Shown one piece after another: positions 34,038 to 42,961 of a stretch of DNA of 64,000 nucleotides. The stretch spans positions 4,070-68,069 of the forward strand of contig JBEGVB010000024.1 of assembly GCA_041178545.1 (NCBI GenBank), written 5' to 3'. Positions within the stretch are counted from its first letter, which is position 1. Each line of letters begins with the position of its first letter. The translations under genes and the position numbers were made by a program. The DNA is from JBEATZ01 sp041178545. GTDB lineage: Bacteria > Planctomycetota > UBA1135 > UBA2386. The notes under the pieces were generated by a model that worked only from the letters and a program-made list of their open reading frames with translations, did not search any database and had not been told where the DNA came from.

Positions 34038-35849
34038 GTGACCCGCGTGCGCCACGGACGGGTCCACACGGCACTGGCCGTGTGGCTGCTGCTGGGCGTC
34101 CCGTTCGCCTCCGCACAGGACCCCGAGGCCACGCCGGAGGGACGCAGCACGTACCTGGGGCGCCCCGTGGCCCACACGATGCACTGGACCGGTGCCGCCT
34201 GGCTGCTGCGCGCGACGCGCGAGCAGGAGGAGAACGGCGTGCTGCTGCGCAAGTGGCTCGACGTGCAGCCCGGCCAGGCGGTCTGCGACCTCGGCTGCGG
34301 CAATGGCTACCACACGCTCCCCTTGGCGGAGACCGTGGGCAAGCAGGGTCTCGTGTACGCAGTGGAGCTGCAGCCCAAGCTGCTCGAGATGCTGGAGCTG
34401 CGCGCAAGGCCGCGCGGCATCGAGAACCTCCGCTATGTCGAGTGCACGGTGGACGACCCGAGGCTGCCCGCCGACTCTTGCGACCTCGTGCTGATGGTGG
34501 ACGTCTACCACGAGATGTCGCACCCCGTCCGCGTGATGCAGGCCGTCAAGCGCGCGCTGCGACCCGACGGCCGCGTGGTGCTGGTGGAGTTCCGCGCCGA
34601 GGACCCCGAGGTGCCCATCAAGCCCGAGCACACGATGGCCAAGGCACAGGTGCTGCGCGAGATGGCCGAACACGGCTTCGTCCTCGCCGACGAGACCGAC
34701 GAGTTGCCCTGGCAGCACGCGATGAGCTTCGTGCCTGCCCCGGCAGACCCGCGGCTCGGTGCCCGCCAGACGGTGCATGGGTTCTTGCGCGCAACTGCAG
34801 GCGGTGACGACCGCGTGGTCGCACCGTTCCTCGCCGACGAGGCGCTGCTCGGCACGCTTCCTGCCCTTGCCGCCGACGACCGCGCCGAGCTCGAGGCAGG
34901 ACCCGACGGCAGCCTTGTTGCACGACTGCGGACGGCCACCGGCGAACGGTTGCCCCACGACCTCGACGAACTGGTGCTGACCCGCGACGAGTTCGGCCGC
35001 TGGGTGGTGCGCGAGGTCCGCACGAGGACCGACGCGCCTCGCGGCCACGGCTCACTGCGCCCGTTCGTGGCGATGCACACGGGCACGGGCACCGCGCCCG
35101 CCGAACAACAGGCTGCGATGGTGCGCGAACTCGGTTTCGACGGGATGGAGTGCCCGGTCGAGCGCACGGCCGAGACGCGGAGGGCCTGCGAGGCCGCGGG
35201 CACCGACCTGCGCGCGGCCTACGGCGTGCTCGACCTCGTCGACATCCCCGCCACCGAGTCCAACCCGGTGCGGATCCTCGCGCCCCGCCTCGAACCGATG
35301 CGCCGTGCAATGCGCGAACTCGCAGGCGGCCCCGGGATGCTCTGGTTGGCGCTGCGCCACGATCGCGCTGCACGGCGCGACGCAGCCGGCGACCCCGCCG
35401 CATGGTTCGCCCTGCGACAGTTGCTGGAGGAGTCGCGGGCAACAGGCGTCGAGATCGCGCTCTACCCCCACAAGGACTTCTGGCTGGAGACCGTCGACGA
35501 TGCACTGCGGCTCGCGGCCCGCATCGACGACCCCAGGCTCGGGGTCTGCTTCAACCTGTGCCACCACCTCGCCACGAGCGACGACACGGACGTGCGACCA
35601 GTCCTCGGGCGCTGTGGCAAGCTGCTGCTGGCCGCCACGGTGAGCGGCGCGGACGCGGACGGAACCGAATGGTCGACTCTCATCCAGCCACTCGGCCGCG
35701 GCAGCCACCCGCTGGGCCAGTTCCTCAAGGGGCTCGATGCACAGGGGTTCCGTGGTCCCGTGGGCCTGCAGGCCTTCGGCATCGCGCAGCTTCCTCGCGA
35801 TCACCTCACCGAGTCGATGGCCGCCTGGCGGGCCGCGCACGCTCGCTGA
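34038..35849 (+). CDS. Exported SAM-methyltransferase / TIM-barrel (sugar phosphate isomerase-like) fusion
   Basis: A 603-residue protein with a signal peptide (residues 1 to about 26, ending FASAQ). Residues about 40-240 are a class I methyltransferase: VCDLGCGNGYHTLPLAE is motif I, and DLVLMVDVYHEM and RPDGRVVLVEF are post-I motifs. A linker domain (about 240-335) leads to a C-terminal barrel related to xylose isomerase/AP endonuclease 2-type proteins (GFDGMECPVE, EIALYPHKDFWLETVDDALRLA, LGVCFNLCHHL). Exported methyltransferases of this kind are common as annotations in Planctomycetes, but SAM availability outside the cytoplasm is unexplained. GTG 34038 is coupled to msrB. Confidence 0.78.
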   Translation: MTRVRHGRVHTALAVWLLLGVPFASAQDPEATPEGRSTYLGRPVAHTMHWTGAAWLLRATREQEENGVLLRKWLDVQPGQAVCDLGCGNGYHTLPLAETVGKQGLVYAVELQPKLLEMLELRARPRGIENLRYVECTVDDPRLPADSCDLVLMVDVYHEMSHPVRVMQAVKRALRPDGRVVLVEFRAEDPEVPIKPEHTMAKAQVLREMAEHGFVLADETDELPWQHAMSFVPAPADPRLGARQTVHGFLRATAGGDDRVVAPFLADEALLGTLPALAADDRAELEAGPDGSLVARLRTATGERLPHDLDELVLTRDEFGRWVVREVRTRTDAPRGHGSLRPFVAMHTGTGTAPAEQQAAMVRELGFDGMECPVERTAETRRACEAAGTDLRAAYGVLDLVDIPATESNPVRILAPRLEPMRRAMRELAGGPGMLWLALRHDRAARRDAAGDPAAWFALRQLLEESRATGVEIALYPHKDFWLETVDDALRLAARIDDPRLGVCFNLCHHLATSDDTDVRPVLGRCGKLLLAATVSGADADGTEWSTLIQPLGRGSHPLGQFLKGLDAQGFRGPVGLQAFGIAQLPRDHLTESMAAWRAAHAR

Positions 35850-35864
35850 GACGACCTACAGCGC

Positions 35865-36971
35865 CTACTTGGCGCCGTCCTTCCACATCTCGAGGGCCTT
35901 CTTGAGGTTCTCGTTCTTGGGATCGAGCTGGATCGCGCGCTCCATGGTGGCAAAGGCCTCCTTGCGCAGGTTGTTGTAGAGCTGGCAGGCGGCAAACGTG
36001 TAGAGACGCTCGGCCAGCCACGGGTTGCCGTCCTTCATCGCCTTGGCGGCGGTCTCGGCGGCGGCAACCGACTTCTTCGCGATCTCCAGCGCGAGCTTCT
36101 GCTGGTTCTTGTCCAACTCGGCGCGGAACTCGTACGCGTACGCGACGACGCGGTTGCCCCAGTCCATCACCTCCTCGGGCGGGATGTTCTTCCACGCGCG
36201 CTCGACTGCCTCGGTGGCCGCCTTGAGGTTCTGGCGCCGCCACTCGGCCGCGGCAATGCGGTCCCAGCCGAGGAACTGGATCCGCTTGCTCTTCGCCTTC
36301 ACCAGGAACTCGCGCAGCGGCTTGAGGTCCACATCCTGCGGGGTGATCTCCGGCCTGAAGGTGGCCTCGCAGATGCGCATGAGCATGGCCTCGGCAGCGG
36401 CCTCGGAGGCGAACTTGGGGTCCTTGGCGAGGATCCCGTCCACGAGCTTGGCCGCTCCTGTCTTGTCTCCAGACGCGGCCAGCTTGCGCGCGAGGCGCAG
36501 CGCGAGCGCATGGTCGTCGGGCTTGGCCTCGAGACTCGTGCGCATGGCACCCATGGTCTCCTTGCCGGAGCGGATGCGCGCGATCTCGTCGAGCATCGCC
36601 TTCACCTGCAGCACGCCGAGGAGCACGTCCTCCACCTTGCCGTCCGGCTTGACGAACAGCACCGTTGGCACGCTCTGGACGCCATAGGCCTCGTGCACCT
36701 GCTTGCCAACCGGGTCCTCGTACTTGGCACCCATGCACACGAACTCGGACAGCGCAGCCTGCACGGATGCATCCATGACCGTGCCCTCGTAGAGCTCCTT
36801 GCAGAGCGGGTCACCGTCCTTCCAGCAGTAGAGGACGGTCATGCCGGCCTTGGCCGAGGCTGCCGCGGCGATGGCCCCTGCCATGTCCTTCTGCCACCAC
36901 TCGACCTTCTGGGCCGGGAGCAGGGCACTGCATGCGAGGAGGGCGAGGACGGAACAGGCTGCGTGGCGCAT
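35865..36971 (-). CDS. Secreted thioredoxin-fold protein
   Basis: A 368-residue protein with signal peptide (residues 1 to about 20, ending LLPAQ). A thioredoxin-like domain at about 25-130 is marked by MTVLYCWKDGDPLCKELYEGTV, FVCMGAKYEDP and VQSVPTVLFVKPDGKV with the cis-proline. The usual CxxC is replaced by cysteines eight residues apart, so classical disulfide exchange is doubtful. The rest is helical, with TPR-like repeats near the C-terminus (NLRKEAFATMERAIQLDPKNENLKKALEMW). Similar proteins are called thioredoxin family or DUF255-like in Planctomycetes. It is divergent from mutM (84-bp gap). Confidence 0.75.
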   Translation of the reverse strand: MRHAACSVLALLACSALLPAQKVEWWQKDMAGAIAAAASAKAGMTVLYCWKDGDPLCKELYEGTVMDASVQAALSEFVCMGAKYEDPVGKQVHEAYGVQSVPTVLFVKPDGKVEDVLLGVLQVKAMLDEIARIRSGKETMGAMRTSLEAKPDDHALALRLARKLAASGDKTGAAKLVDGILAKDPKFASEAAAEAMLMRICEATFRPEITPQDVDLKPLREFLVKAKSKRIQFLGWDRIAAAEWRRQNLKAATEAVERAWKNIPPEEVMDWGNRVVAYAYEFRAELDKNQQKLALEIAKKSVAAAETAAKAMKDGNPWLAERLYTFAACQLYNNLRKEAFATMERAIQLDPKNENLKKALEMWKDGAK

Positions 36972-37055
36972 GACGCGATTGTCGCGCACGGCCCGGAGCC
37001 GGCAAGGGTGCAGCGCGTGCTTGCCCCCCTGCCCTGCACGCCCCATCCTGCCGCC

Positions 37056-37895
37056 ATGCCCGAACTGCCCGAGGTCGAGACCGTGCGCGCCGGTGCGGAG
37101 CCGCACCTGGTGGGCCGTCAGCTGCGTGCGGTGGAGCTGCGACGCACCGACCTGCGCTGGCCGATCCCGGTGGCAGCCGTGCACGACCTAGAGGGCAGGA
37201 AGTGCACGGCAGTCTCCCGCCGATCCAAGTACCTGCTGCTGCACTTCGACGGCAAGGGAGCCCCCGTGGCGATCGTGCACCTCGGCATGTCGGGCCGCAT
37301 GTTCGTGGACGTGCTTGGACCGCGTGCCCCGCGCCCCGACTGGCGCCTGCACGAGCACTGGCGGATGGACTTCGGCACCCGGCTCGTCCGCCTGGTCGAC
37401 CCACGCCGCTTCGGCGCCCTGGACGTCAGTCCCGCCGCCGACCTCGCGCACCACAAGCTGCTCGCGGGCCTCGGCATCGAACCGCTCGAACCCGGGTTCG
37501 ACGGCGCCTTCCTGCACCGCAAGAGCCGCAAGAAGAAGGCCACCGTGAAGACCCTGCTGATGGACGGCAGGGTGCTCGTTGGCGTCGGCAACATCTACGC
37601 GAGCGAGGCCTGCTGGCGCGCACAGGTGCGTCCGCGCCGTGCCGCAGGGACACTCACGCGCGCCGAGTGCGACTTGCTGGCAACGGCCGTCGTGGCCGTG
37701 CTCACAGCGGCCATCGACGCAGGTGGCACCTCGTTCCGCGACTACGTGGGTGTCGACGAGAACGCTGGGTTCTTCCAGCGCGAGCTCGCCGTCTACGAGC
37801 GCGAGGGCAAGCCGTGCCGGAGGTGCGGGACGGTCGTCCGGCGCACCACCGACGGTGCCCGCAGCACCTACTGGTGCCCCGGCTGCCAGCGCTGA
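37056..37895 (+). CDS. mutM: Formamidopyrimidine-DNA glycosylase
   Basis: A 279-residue base-excision repair enzyme removing 8-oxoguanine and formamidopyrimidines. The processed N-terminus PELPEVETVR supplies the catalytic Pro2 and Glu3. HLGMSGRM, RRFG and VGVGNIYASEACW (helix-two-turns-helix) are conserved, and the C-terminal zinc finger is CRRCG ... YWCPGCQR. The lysine-rich patch KSRKKKATVK sits where MutM has its DNA-contacting lysine. Length is normal. No operon partners: divergent from the thioredoxin-fold gene and convergent with the PDZ lipoprotein gene (7-bp gap). Confidence 0.96.
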   Translation: MPELPEVETVRAGAEPHLVGRQLRAVELRRTDLRWPIPVAAVHDLEGRKCTAVSRRSKYLLLHFDGKGAPVAIVHLGMSGRMFVDVLGPRAPRPDWRLHEHWRMDFGTRLVRLVDPRRFGALDVSPAADLAHHKLLAGLGIEPLEPGFDGAFLHRKSRKKKATVKTLLMDGRVLVGVGNIYASEACWRAQVRPRRAAGTLTRAECDLLATAVVAVLTAAIDAGGTSFRDYVGVDENAGFFQRELAVYEREGKPCRRCGTVVRRTTDGARSTYWCPGCQR

Positions 37896-37902
37896 GCGAG
37901 AC

Positions 37903-38973
37903 TCAGGTGTCGAAGGAGATGAACCACAGCAGCCGGACCTCACCGCCCTGGGGCTCGTTGCGCACCTGGAACAACCCGAGCAGCGCGTGGAAGCGCGTGG
38001 CGGCCACGTCCGTGCGCACGTTGGTGTCCGGCAGCAGCCGGTACTCGCCGCCGGCGAGGACGCCGATGCCCAGCACCCACTCGCTTGAGCTCCGCGTGGC
38101 CTCGCGCCAGTACACGAACGGCACGTGGATGCGCTTCGTGCCCTCGTCGGCCGCCGGCGTGAACGTGGCCTCGTGCTGGTCGCTGCCGCGCACGGCACCG
38201 ATGCGTACGGGTGTTCCACCGACACCGTCCTGCGCGAGCCTCGGCGCGAGGTCTTCCAGCGGCGGTACCGGCTTGCCGTCGAGGCTCACGATGCGGTCGC
38301 CGCCGCGGAATCCCGCCTCCCAAGCGGGTGAACCCACCTTGACCGAGGCCACCAGCACGCCATTCGCACCTGCGCCGAACGCCGCCTCGCTCGCGTCGCG
38401 GGGCATGCCACGGAGCACGAGACCCGTGGTGGCCGTGACCTCGTGCGCGAGCGTCATGGCGACCGGCCTCGTGAAGTTGCTGGGGTACTGGAACGACCCT
38501 GCCGTGAGCGAGAGGTCGAGCGTCCCGGAGCCTCGCAGCACCTGGACGGCAACCATGGCACCGGGCCGGCAGGCCGCCTCCACCTCGCGCCAGGTGTCGA
38601 GGTAGAGGGTCTCCCTGCCGCCGACGCGCGTGACCACGTCGCCCGACTGAATGCCGGCCAGCGCGGCAGGACCGTCGGCATGGACCGAGACGACCAGCAC
38701 ACCCGCGAACGGACGCTGGGCGATGCGCTGGGCACGCTCCTTGTCGAGTTCGACCACGCTGAGACCGAGGCTGCCCACCACCGTGCCCGAGGGAGCTCGC
38801 CACTGCAGCCGGCCCTCGCCGCCCGAGTGGAACTCCAGCACCTCGGGCCGGTCCCCCACCTGCACGCGGGCAAGTTCCCACGTGCGGTGGGCCTCGGCAG
38901 GATGGTGCAGGCTGCGGCACGAGGCGAGCAGCAGGATGCCGAGGAGGGCGACAAGGCGGAGCACGGAATGCAT
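37903..38973 (-). CDS. Lipoprotein with two PDZ domains
   Basis: A 356-residue protein with a lipobox at LLLASC (residues about 14-19). Two PDZ-like domains are recognisable: PFAGVLVVSVHADGPAALAGIQSGDVVTRVGG (first) and NGVLVASVKVGSPAWEAGFRGGDRIVSLDG (second), each followed by a strand and helix. No protease domain is present, so it is likely a scaffold or substrate-binding protein in the periplasm. The C-terminal 70 residues form a beta-rich domain ending in RLLWFISFDT. ATG 38973 gives the lipoprotein signal. It shares a minus-strand run with the MFS gene upstream (77-bp gap). Confidence 0.82.
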   Translation of the reverse strand: MHSVLRLVALLGILLLASCRSLHHPAEAHRTWELARVQVGDRPEVLEFHSGGEGRLQWRAPSGTVVGSLGLSVVELDKERAQRIAQRPFAGVLVVSVHADGPAALAGIQSGDVVTRVGGRETLYLDTWREVEAACRPGAMVAVQVLRGSGTLDLSLTAGSFQYPSNFTRPVAMTLAHEVTATTGLVLRGMPRDASEAAFGAGANGVLVASVKVGSPAWEAGFRGGDRIVSLDGKPVPPLEDLAPRLAQDGVGGTPVRIGAVRGSDQHEATFTPAADEGTKRIHVPFVYWREATRSSSEWVLGIGVLAGGEYRLLPDTNVRTDVAATRFHALLGLFQVRNEPQGGEVRLLWFISFDT

Positions 38974-39050
38974 GGGCAGGAAGTCTTGCAGGGGAGGGGT
39001 TTGGTGCAAGTGGACGGAGACCGGGCGCGCCTGTCGCGCAGGCATGGGAC

Positions 39051-40280
39051 TCAAGCTGCCGCGGCCTGTGGCTCCCGCACGAGTCGCCAGATCACGAGCC
39101 AGGAACCCAGCTGGCAGAGCGCAGCGAGCCACAGCACCGCGCCGAAACCGCCGTCGGACGCCGTCTCCGCCCCGCCGCGGTCGAGCAGCAGGCCCGCACC
39201 GAGTGCACACAGACCGATGCCCAGCTGCTGGCTGAAGGCACGCAGCCCCATGAGGCTCGCCAGCTGCGACTGCGGGACCTGGCCGCTGGTGAGAGCCTGC
39301 AGCGGGCCCGTGCGTGCGCTCGCGCCCACGGCAACGAGCGCGCCCAGCACCAGCAGCGCTGCACCGTGGCGGACGGCAGCGAGGGCCACGAATCCCGCGA
39401 CCAGGACCACTGAACTCGCCAGCACGAACCTGCGCTTGCCGATGCGGTCCGACAGCGAGCCGAACCCGTATGCGCCGAAGACGGAGGCAAGCCCGAGGCC
39501 GACCCAGAGCCACGATTGCTGGTCGCGCGGCAGCAGGCCCGAACCGTGGAGCCACGTGCCCGCGAGCTGCGCAGTGGTGAAGAACGGACCGACGTGCAGC
39601 ATCACGGCGAGCATGGCGGCGAGCACGGTGCGGTTGGTGAGCAGGCGCAGCGGCGCGACACCGGCAACGGCACCGCGGTCGCGCGGCACGGCGCGCCAGG
39701 CAAGGCCCAGGGCGAGCACGGCAACCGCACACTGCACGACGAAGATCCCCTGCCACGAACCCGATGCCGCAAGCGCGATCGCGAGCGGCAGCCCGAGCGG
39801 CACCGCGAGGAAGAGCCCGGCCGTGAATGCACCCATCGCCGCACCGCGGCGCTCGTAGGGCACCAGTTCGGCCACCATGGCAGAGGCACAGGCATAGGCG
39901 ACGCCGACGGCGGCACCCGACAGGGCACGCAACGCGACCAGGATGCCAAAGCTGTCGGCAACGGTGTGCAGCAGCGAACCGACGGCAAACACCGCGAGGC
40001 CCATGAGCAACGGCGCCCGCCTGCCGTGGCGGTCCGCGTGGGGTCCGACCCAGAGCGCACCGAGCGCAGAGGCGGCTGCGGCGGCAGCGAGCAGCAGCCC
40101 GCGCCGCCATCCGTCGAGGCCGAACTCCGTGTCGACGTGGTCCAGCAGCGGACCCATCACGTTGGTGTTGAGGTTGAGCGCAAACGCAGCGAGCGTCAAA
40201 GCCACGATGGCAGCGCGCTCACGGGCCCGCGGCAGCGGCTCGCGGGCGGCGGCTTCGTGTGCATCGGGTCCTTGTGCCAA
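39051..40280 (-). CDS. Major facilitator superfamily transporter
   Basis: A 409-residue protein with about 12 hydrophobic segments in two bundles of six. MFS signatures between TM2 and TM3 (GPHADRHGRRAPLLMG) and in the second half (GSLSDRIGKRRFVLA) are present, as is PYERRGAAMG after TM5. The drug/H+ antiporter-like layout does not identify the substrate. The start shown is TTG 40280; no ATG gives a full first helix, and an in-frame GTG at IVALTLAA would cut the first helix, so the start is uncertain. It is divergent from the FAD enzyme gene (105-bp gap). Confidence 0.85.
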   Translation of the reverse strand: MAQGPDAHEAAAREPLPRARERAAIVALTLAAFALNLNTNVMGPLLDHVDTEFGLDGWRRGLLLAAAAAASALGALWVGPHADRHGRRAPLLMGLAVFAVGSLLHTVADSFGILVALRALSGAAVGVAYACASAMVAELVPYERRGAAMGAFTAGLFLAVPLGLPLAIALAASGSWQGIFVVQCAVAVLALGLAWRAVPRDRGAVAGVAPLRLLTNRTVLAAMLAVMLHVGPFFTTAQLAGTWLHGSGLLPRDQQSWLWVGLGLASVFGAYGFGSLSDRIGKRRFVLASSVVLVAGFVALAAVRHGAALLVLGALVAVGASARTGPLQALTSGQVPQSQLASLMGLRAFSQQLGIGLCALGAGLLLDRGGAETASDGGFGAVLWLAALCQLGSWLVIWRLVREPQAAAA

Positions 40281-40385
40281 GCGGCGGCATCATGGCCGCT
40301 TGCCGGTGCGAATCCACCTGCGTGGTGGTTCGCAGCCGAAGTAGAGTCCTCGCACCGTGCACCACGCATTCGCACTGGAGGTTCG

Positions 40386-41726
40386 TTGAAGATCGCCATC
40401 CTCGGCGGCGGCATCTCGGGCACCACCCTTGCCCGGCTGCTGGCCGCAGACGGCCACGCCGTGGTCGTGCTCGAGAAGGCCTCGCGCCCGGGCGGCCTGT
40501 GCCGCAGCCGGAAGTACGGTGAGTTCACCTTCGACGAGGCCGGCGGTCACATCGTCTTCAGCAAGCGCAAGGACGTGCTGCAGTGGCAGATCGACCGCTG
40601 CGGCGGCGAGCAGGGCACCGTGCGCACGGTGCGCAACACCAAGATCCGCTGGCACGACCGCTGGGTGCCCTACCCGTTCGAGAACGGCGTCGGCCACCTG
40701 ACCAAGGAAGCCATCGTCGACTGCATGCGCGGCTACGTCGAGGCGCACGTGCAGCGGCGGCTGGGCGTGACGTGCCCGTCGAACTTCGGCGACTGGATCC
40801 AGTGGCGCATGGGCGACGGCTTCGCGCGCCACTTCATGGTCCCGTACAACGAGAAGATCTGGAAGTGCGACCTGCGCACCATGAGCTCGGGCTGGGTCGC
40901 GGGCCGCGTGCCCGAGGCGCCCATCGAGGACATCCTCAAGGCCGCTGTCGGCATCGACACCGAGGGTTACGGGCACCAGTCGACGTTCTGGTTCCCGCGC
41001 AAGGGTGGCTTCGAGGCCATGGTGCACGGCACCGTGCAGGGCGGCGGCTTCGAGCTGCGCTGCAACACGGCCGTCGAGAACGTACGCAAGGACGGCTCGC
41101 GCTTCCTCGTCAACGGCGAGGCCTTCGACCTCGTGGTCAACACCGTGCCGCTGCCGCAGGTGACGCCCGCGTTCGAGGACGTGCCCGAGGCGGTGCGCGC
41201 CGACATCCGCGCATTGCGGCCCATCTCGCTCGTCAACGTGATGATCGGCGTCAAGGTGGACGAGCCGTTGCCGCCGCTGTCGTGGATCTACCTGCCGTTC
41301 CCGGACCAGGGCCCCACGAACCGCGTCACCTACTTCAGCAACTACTCGCCCGACAACGCCCCCACCGGCCACGGCTCCTTCCTCGCCGAGGTCACCCACC
41401 GGGGCGAGCTGCAGCCCGACCGCGGATGGATGGACGGCGTGCTGCAGGGCCTCGAGCGGGCGGGCATCCTTCGCCGCGACCAGGTCGTGCTGTCCGAGTG
41501 GTGCAACAACGAGTACGCGTACATCCACCAGGACCTCGAGTTCGAGGCGCGCATCGGCCGCGTGCGCAACTGGTTCGACAACTCCGGGTACGTCACCTTC
41601 GGCCGCTTCGGCCGGTACGAGTACCACAACAGCGACCAGTGCATCGCGCGCGCCATGGAGGTGCACCAGCACGTGCGCGAGATCGCGCGCAGTGGCGCGC
41701 CTGCCCGCCCGAACTTCAGGGACTGA
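40386..41726 (+). CDS. FAD-dependent amine oxidase / UDP-galactopyranose mutase-like oxidoreductase
   Basis: A 446-residue flavoprotein. The N-terminal dinucleotide-binding motif ILGGGISGTTLARLL is followed by VVVLEKASRPGGLCRS (ribose-binding glutamate and GG motif). GGHIVFSKRKDVLQW and the Arg/Trp-rich VPYPFENGVGHL recall UDP-galactopyranose mutase and related protoporphyrinogen-oxidase-like enzymes, and the C-terminus carries GRFGRYEYHNSDQCIARA, the second FAD-contact segment. A sugar-ring isomerase or an oxidase for surface-glycan synthesis fits best. The start is TTG 40386, supported by GGAGG (40377-40381) four bases upstream and because it sits just before the Rossmann strand. Confidence 0.85.
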   Translation: MKIAILGGGISGTTLARLLAADGHAVVVLEKASRPGGLCRSRKYGEFTFDEAGGHIVFSKRKDVLQWQIDRCGGEQGTVRTVRNTKIRWHDRWVPYPFENGVGHLTKEAIVDCMRGYVEAHVQRRLGVTCPSNFGDWIQWRMGDGFARHFMVPYNEKIWKCDLRTMSSGWVAGRVPEAPIEDILKAAVGIDTEGYGHQSTFWFPRKGGFEAMVHGTVQGGGFELRCNTAVENVRKDGSRFLVNGEAFDLVVNTVPLPQVTPAFEDVPEAVRADIRALRPISLVNVMIGVKVDEPLPPLSWIYLPFPDQGPTNRVTYFSNYSPDNAPTGHGSFLAEVTHRGELQPDRGWMDGVLQGLERAGILRRDQVVLSEWCNNEYAYIHQDLEFEARIGRVRNWFDNSGYVTFGRFGRYEYHNSDQCIARAMEVHQHVREIARSGAPARPNFRD

Positions 41727-41804
41727 GTCCGCCTGCCCGGCAGGCAGCTGTGGCCGCCAGCCCCTGGCACCACTCGCGGGTGGTCCTGCCTCCGGCCTGC
41801 TGAC

Positions 41805-42884
41805 TCAATCGCCGGCCAGCATGCGCAACTGCCTGCGCGCCATCGACCACTCCCACTGGTCCGTGGCCTCGGTGGCGACGGCGCGCGCGAGCAGCACGAG
41901 CGCCGTTGCCTTGTCGTCCCTGCGCTGCGCCACGAGTCCCGCGTGCAGCAACGCGGCGCACCGGCGCGACGCCACCTCGGCAGGCTTGGTTGCCTCGGCC
42001 ACGGCGCGCGCAAGCAGCGCATCCAAGCCCAGCTCACCGCGCAGGTGGGCGGCAAGGTGGCGCACCCAGGTGAGCGCAGCGGGATCGATGCCGTCGGCAT
42101 CGGTTGCCGCAGCGATCTCCTCGAGCTGTGCTGCCGCAGCCTGTGCATCACCAGCCCGGGCGTGCAGTTGGTGCAGCCACGGCCGAGCCTCGAACTGCTG
42201 GGCAGCGTCGAGCTGCAGCCCCTTCTCGAGGAAGCCGATGGCAGCCGCCTCCTCGCCCAGGCACGCCTTGAGGTAGCCAAGCTGGCACTGCGCGTCGTCG
42301 TGGCGCGGCTGGCAGTCGACCACCTTCCAGAAGTCAGGCTCGGCGCGCTCGAAGTCGAGCAATGCGGCAAACGCCTTGCCGCGGATGAAACGCAGCCATG
42401 GATTGCCGTCGTCGATGCGCAGTGCCACGTCGAGGTCAGCGATCGCGCCGACCTGGTTGCCCAACAGGCTGCGCGTGAACCCGCGCCACTCGTAGGCCTT
42501 CTGGAACGCAGGGTCGAGTGCGATGGTGCGCGTGTACGCGGCAACGGCATCCTCCTGCCGACCGAGGTGGTGCAGGCACATGCCGCGTGCGTAGTGGGTC
42601 CACGCATCCCTCGAGCCGAGCTCGAGCGCACGGTCGAGGTCCGCCAGCGCCAGTGCGTATTGTTCTGCCCCGGTGTAGGCATGTGCGCGCCAACGCAGCG
42701 CCTCGGTGTTCTCGGGCTCTGCTGCGAGCAACAGGGTGAGCGACTCGATGGCCTGCTGCCACTTGCGCTGCAGGGCGAGTTCCGCACCGCCTGTCTCCGT
42801 CACCACCGGGTCCTGCGCGACGAGGGCCGTGACGGGGGAGAGGGCCAGCAACAAGCCGAGGATCAGGGAACGGGTCGGGAGCAT
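41805..42884 (-). CDS. Secreted TPR-repeat protein
   Basis: A 359-residue protein with a signal peptide (residues 1 to about 24, ending TALVAQ) and at least four tetratricopeptide repeats between about 30 and 190. Examples are ALALADLDRALELGSRDAWTHYARG, EDAVAAYTRTIALDP and GAIADLDVALRIDDGNPWLRFIRG. The C-terminal half is helical without a clear domain. TPR proteins of this kind mediate protein-protein contacts. ATG 42884 was chosen for its signal peptide. It is divergent from the EEP-family gene. Confidence 0.82.
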   Translation of the reverse strand: MLPTRSLILGLLLALSPVTALVAQDPVVTETGGAELALQRKWQQAIESLTLLLAAEPENTEALRWRAHAYTGAEQYALALADLDRALELGSRDAWTHYARGMCLHHLGRQEDAVAAYTRTIALDPAFQKAYEWRGFTRSLLGNQVGAIADLDVALRIDDGNPWLRFIRGKAFAALLDFERAEPDFWKVVDCQPRHDDAQCQLGYLKACLGEEAAAIGFLEKGLQLDAAQQFEARPWLHQLHARAGDAQAAAAQLEEIAAATDADGIDPAALTWVRHLAAHLRGELGLDALLARAVAEATKPAEVASRRCAALLHAGLVAQRRDDKATALVLLARAVATEATDQWEWSMARRQLRMLAGD

Positions 42885-42961
42885 GGGTCCCCTAGCCTCG
42901 CGCGACGCGGCGGCAACGGAAGCCCCTTCGGACGGATTCGTGCTGCGGCTACCCTGACTGC

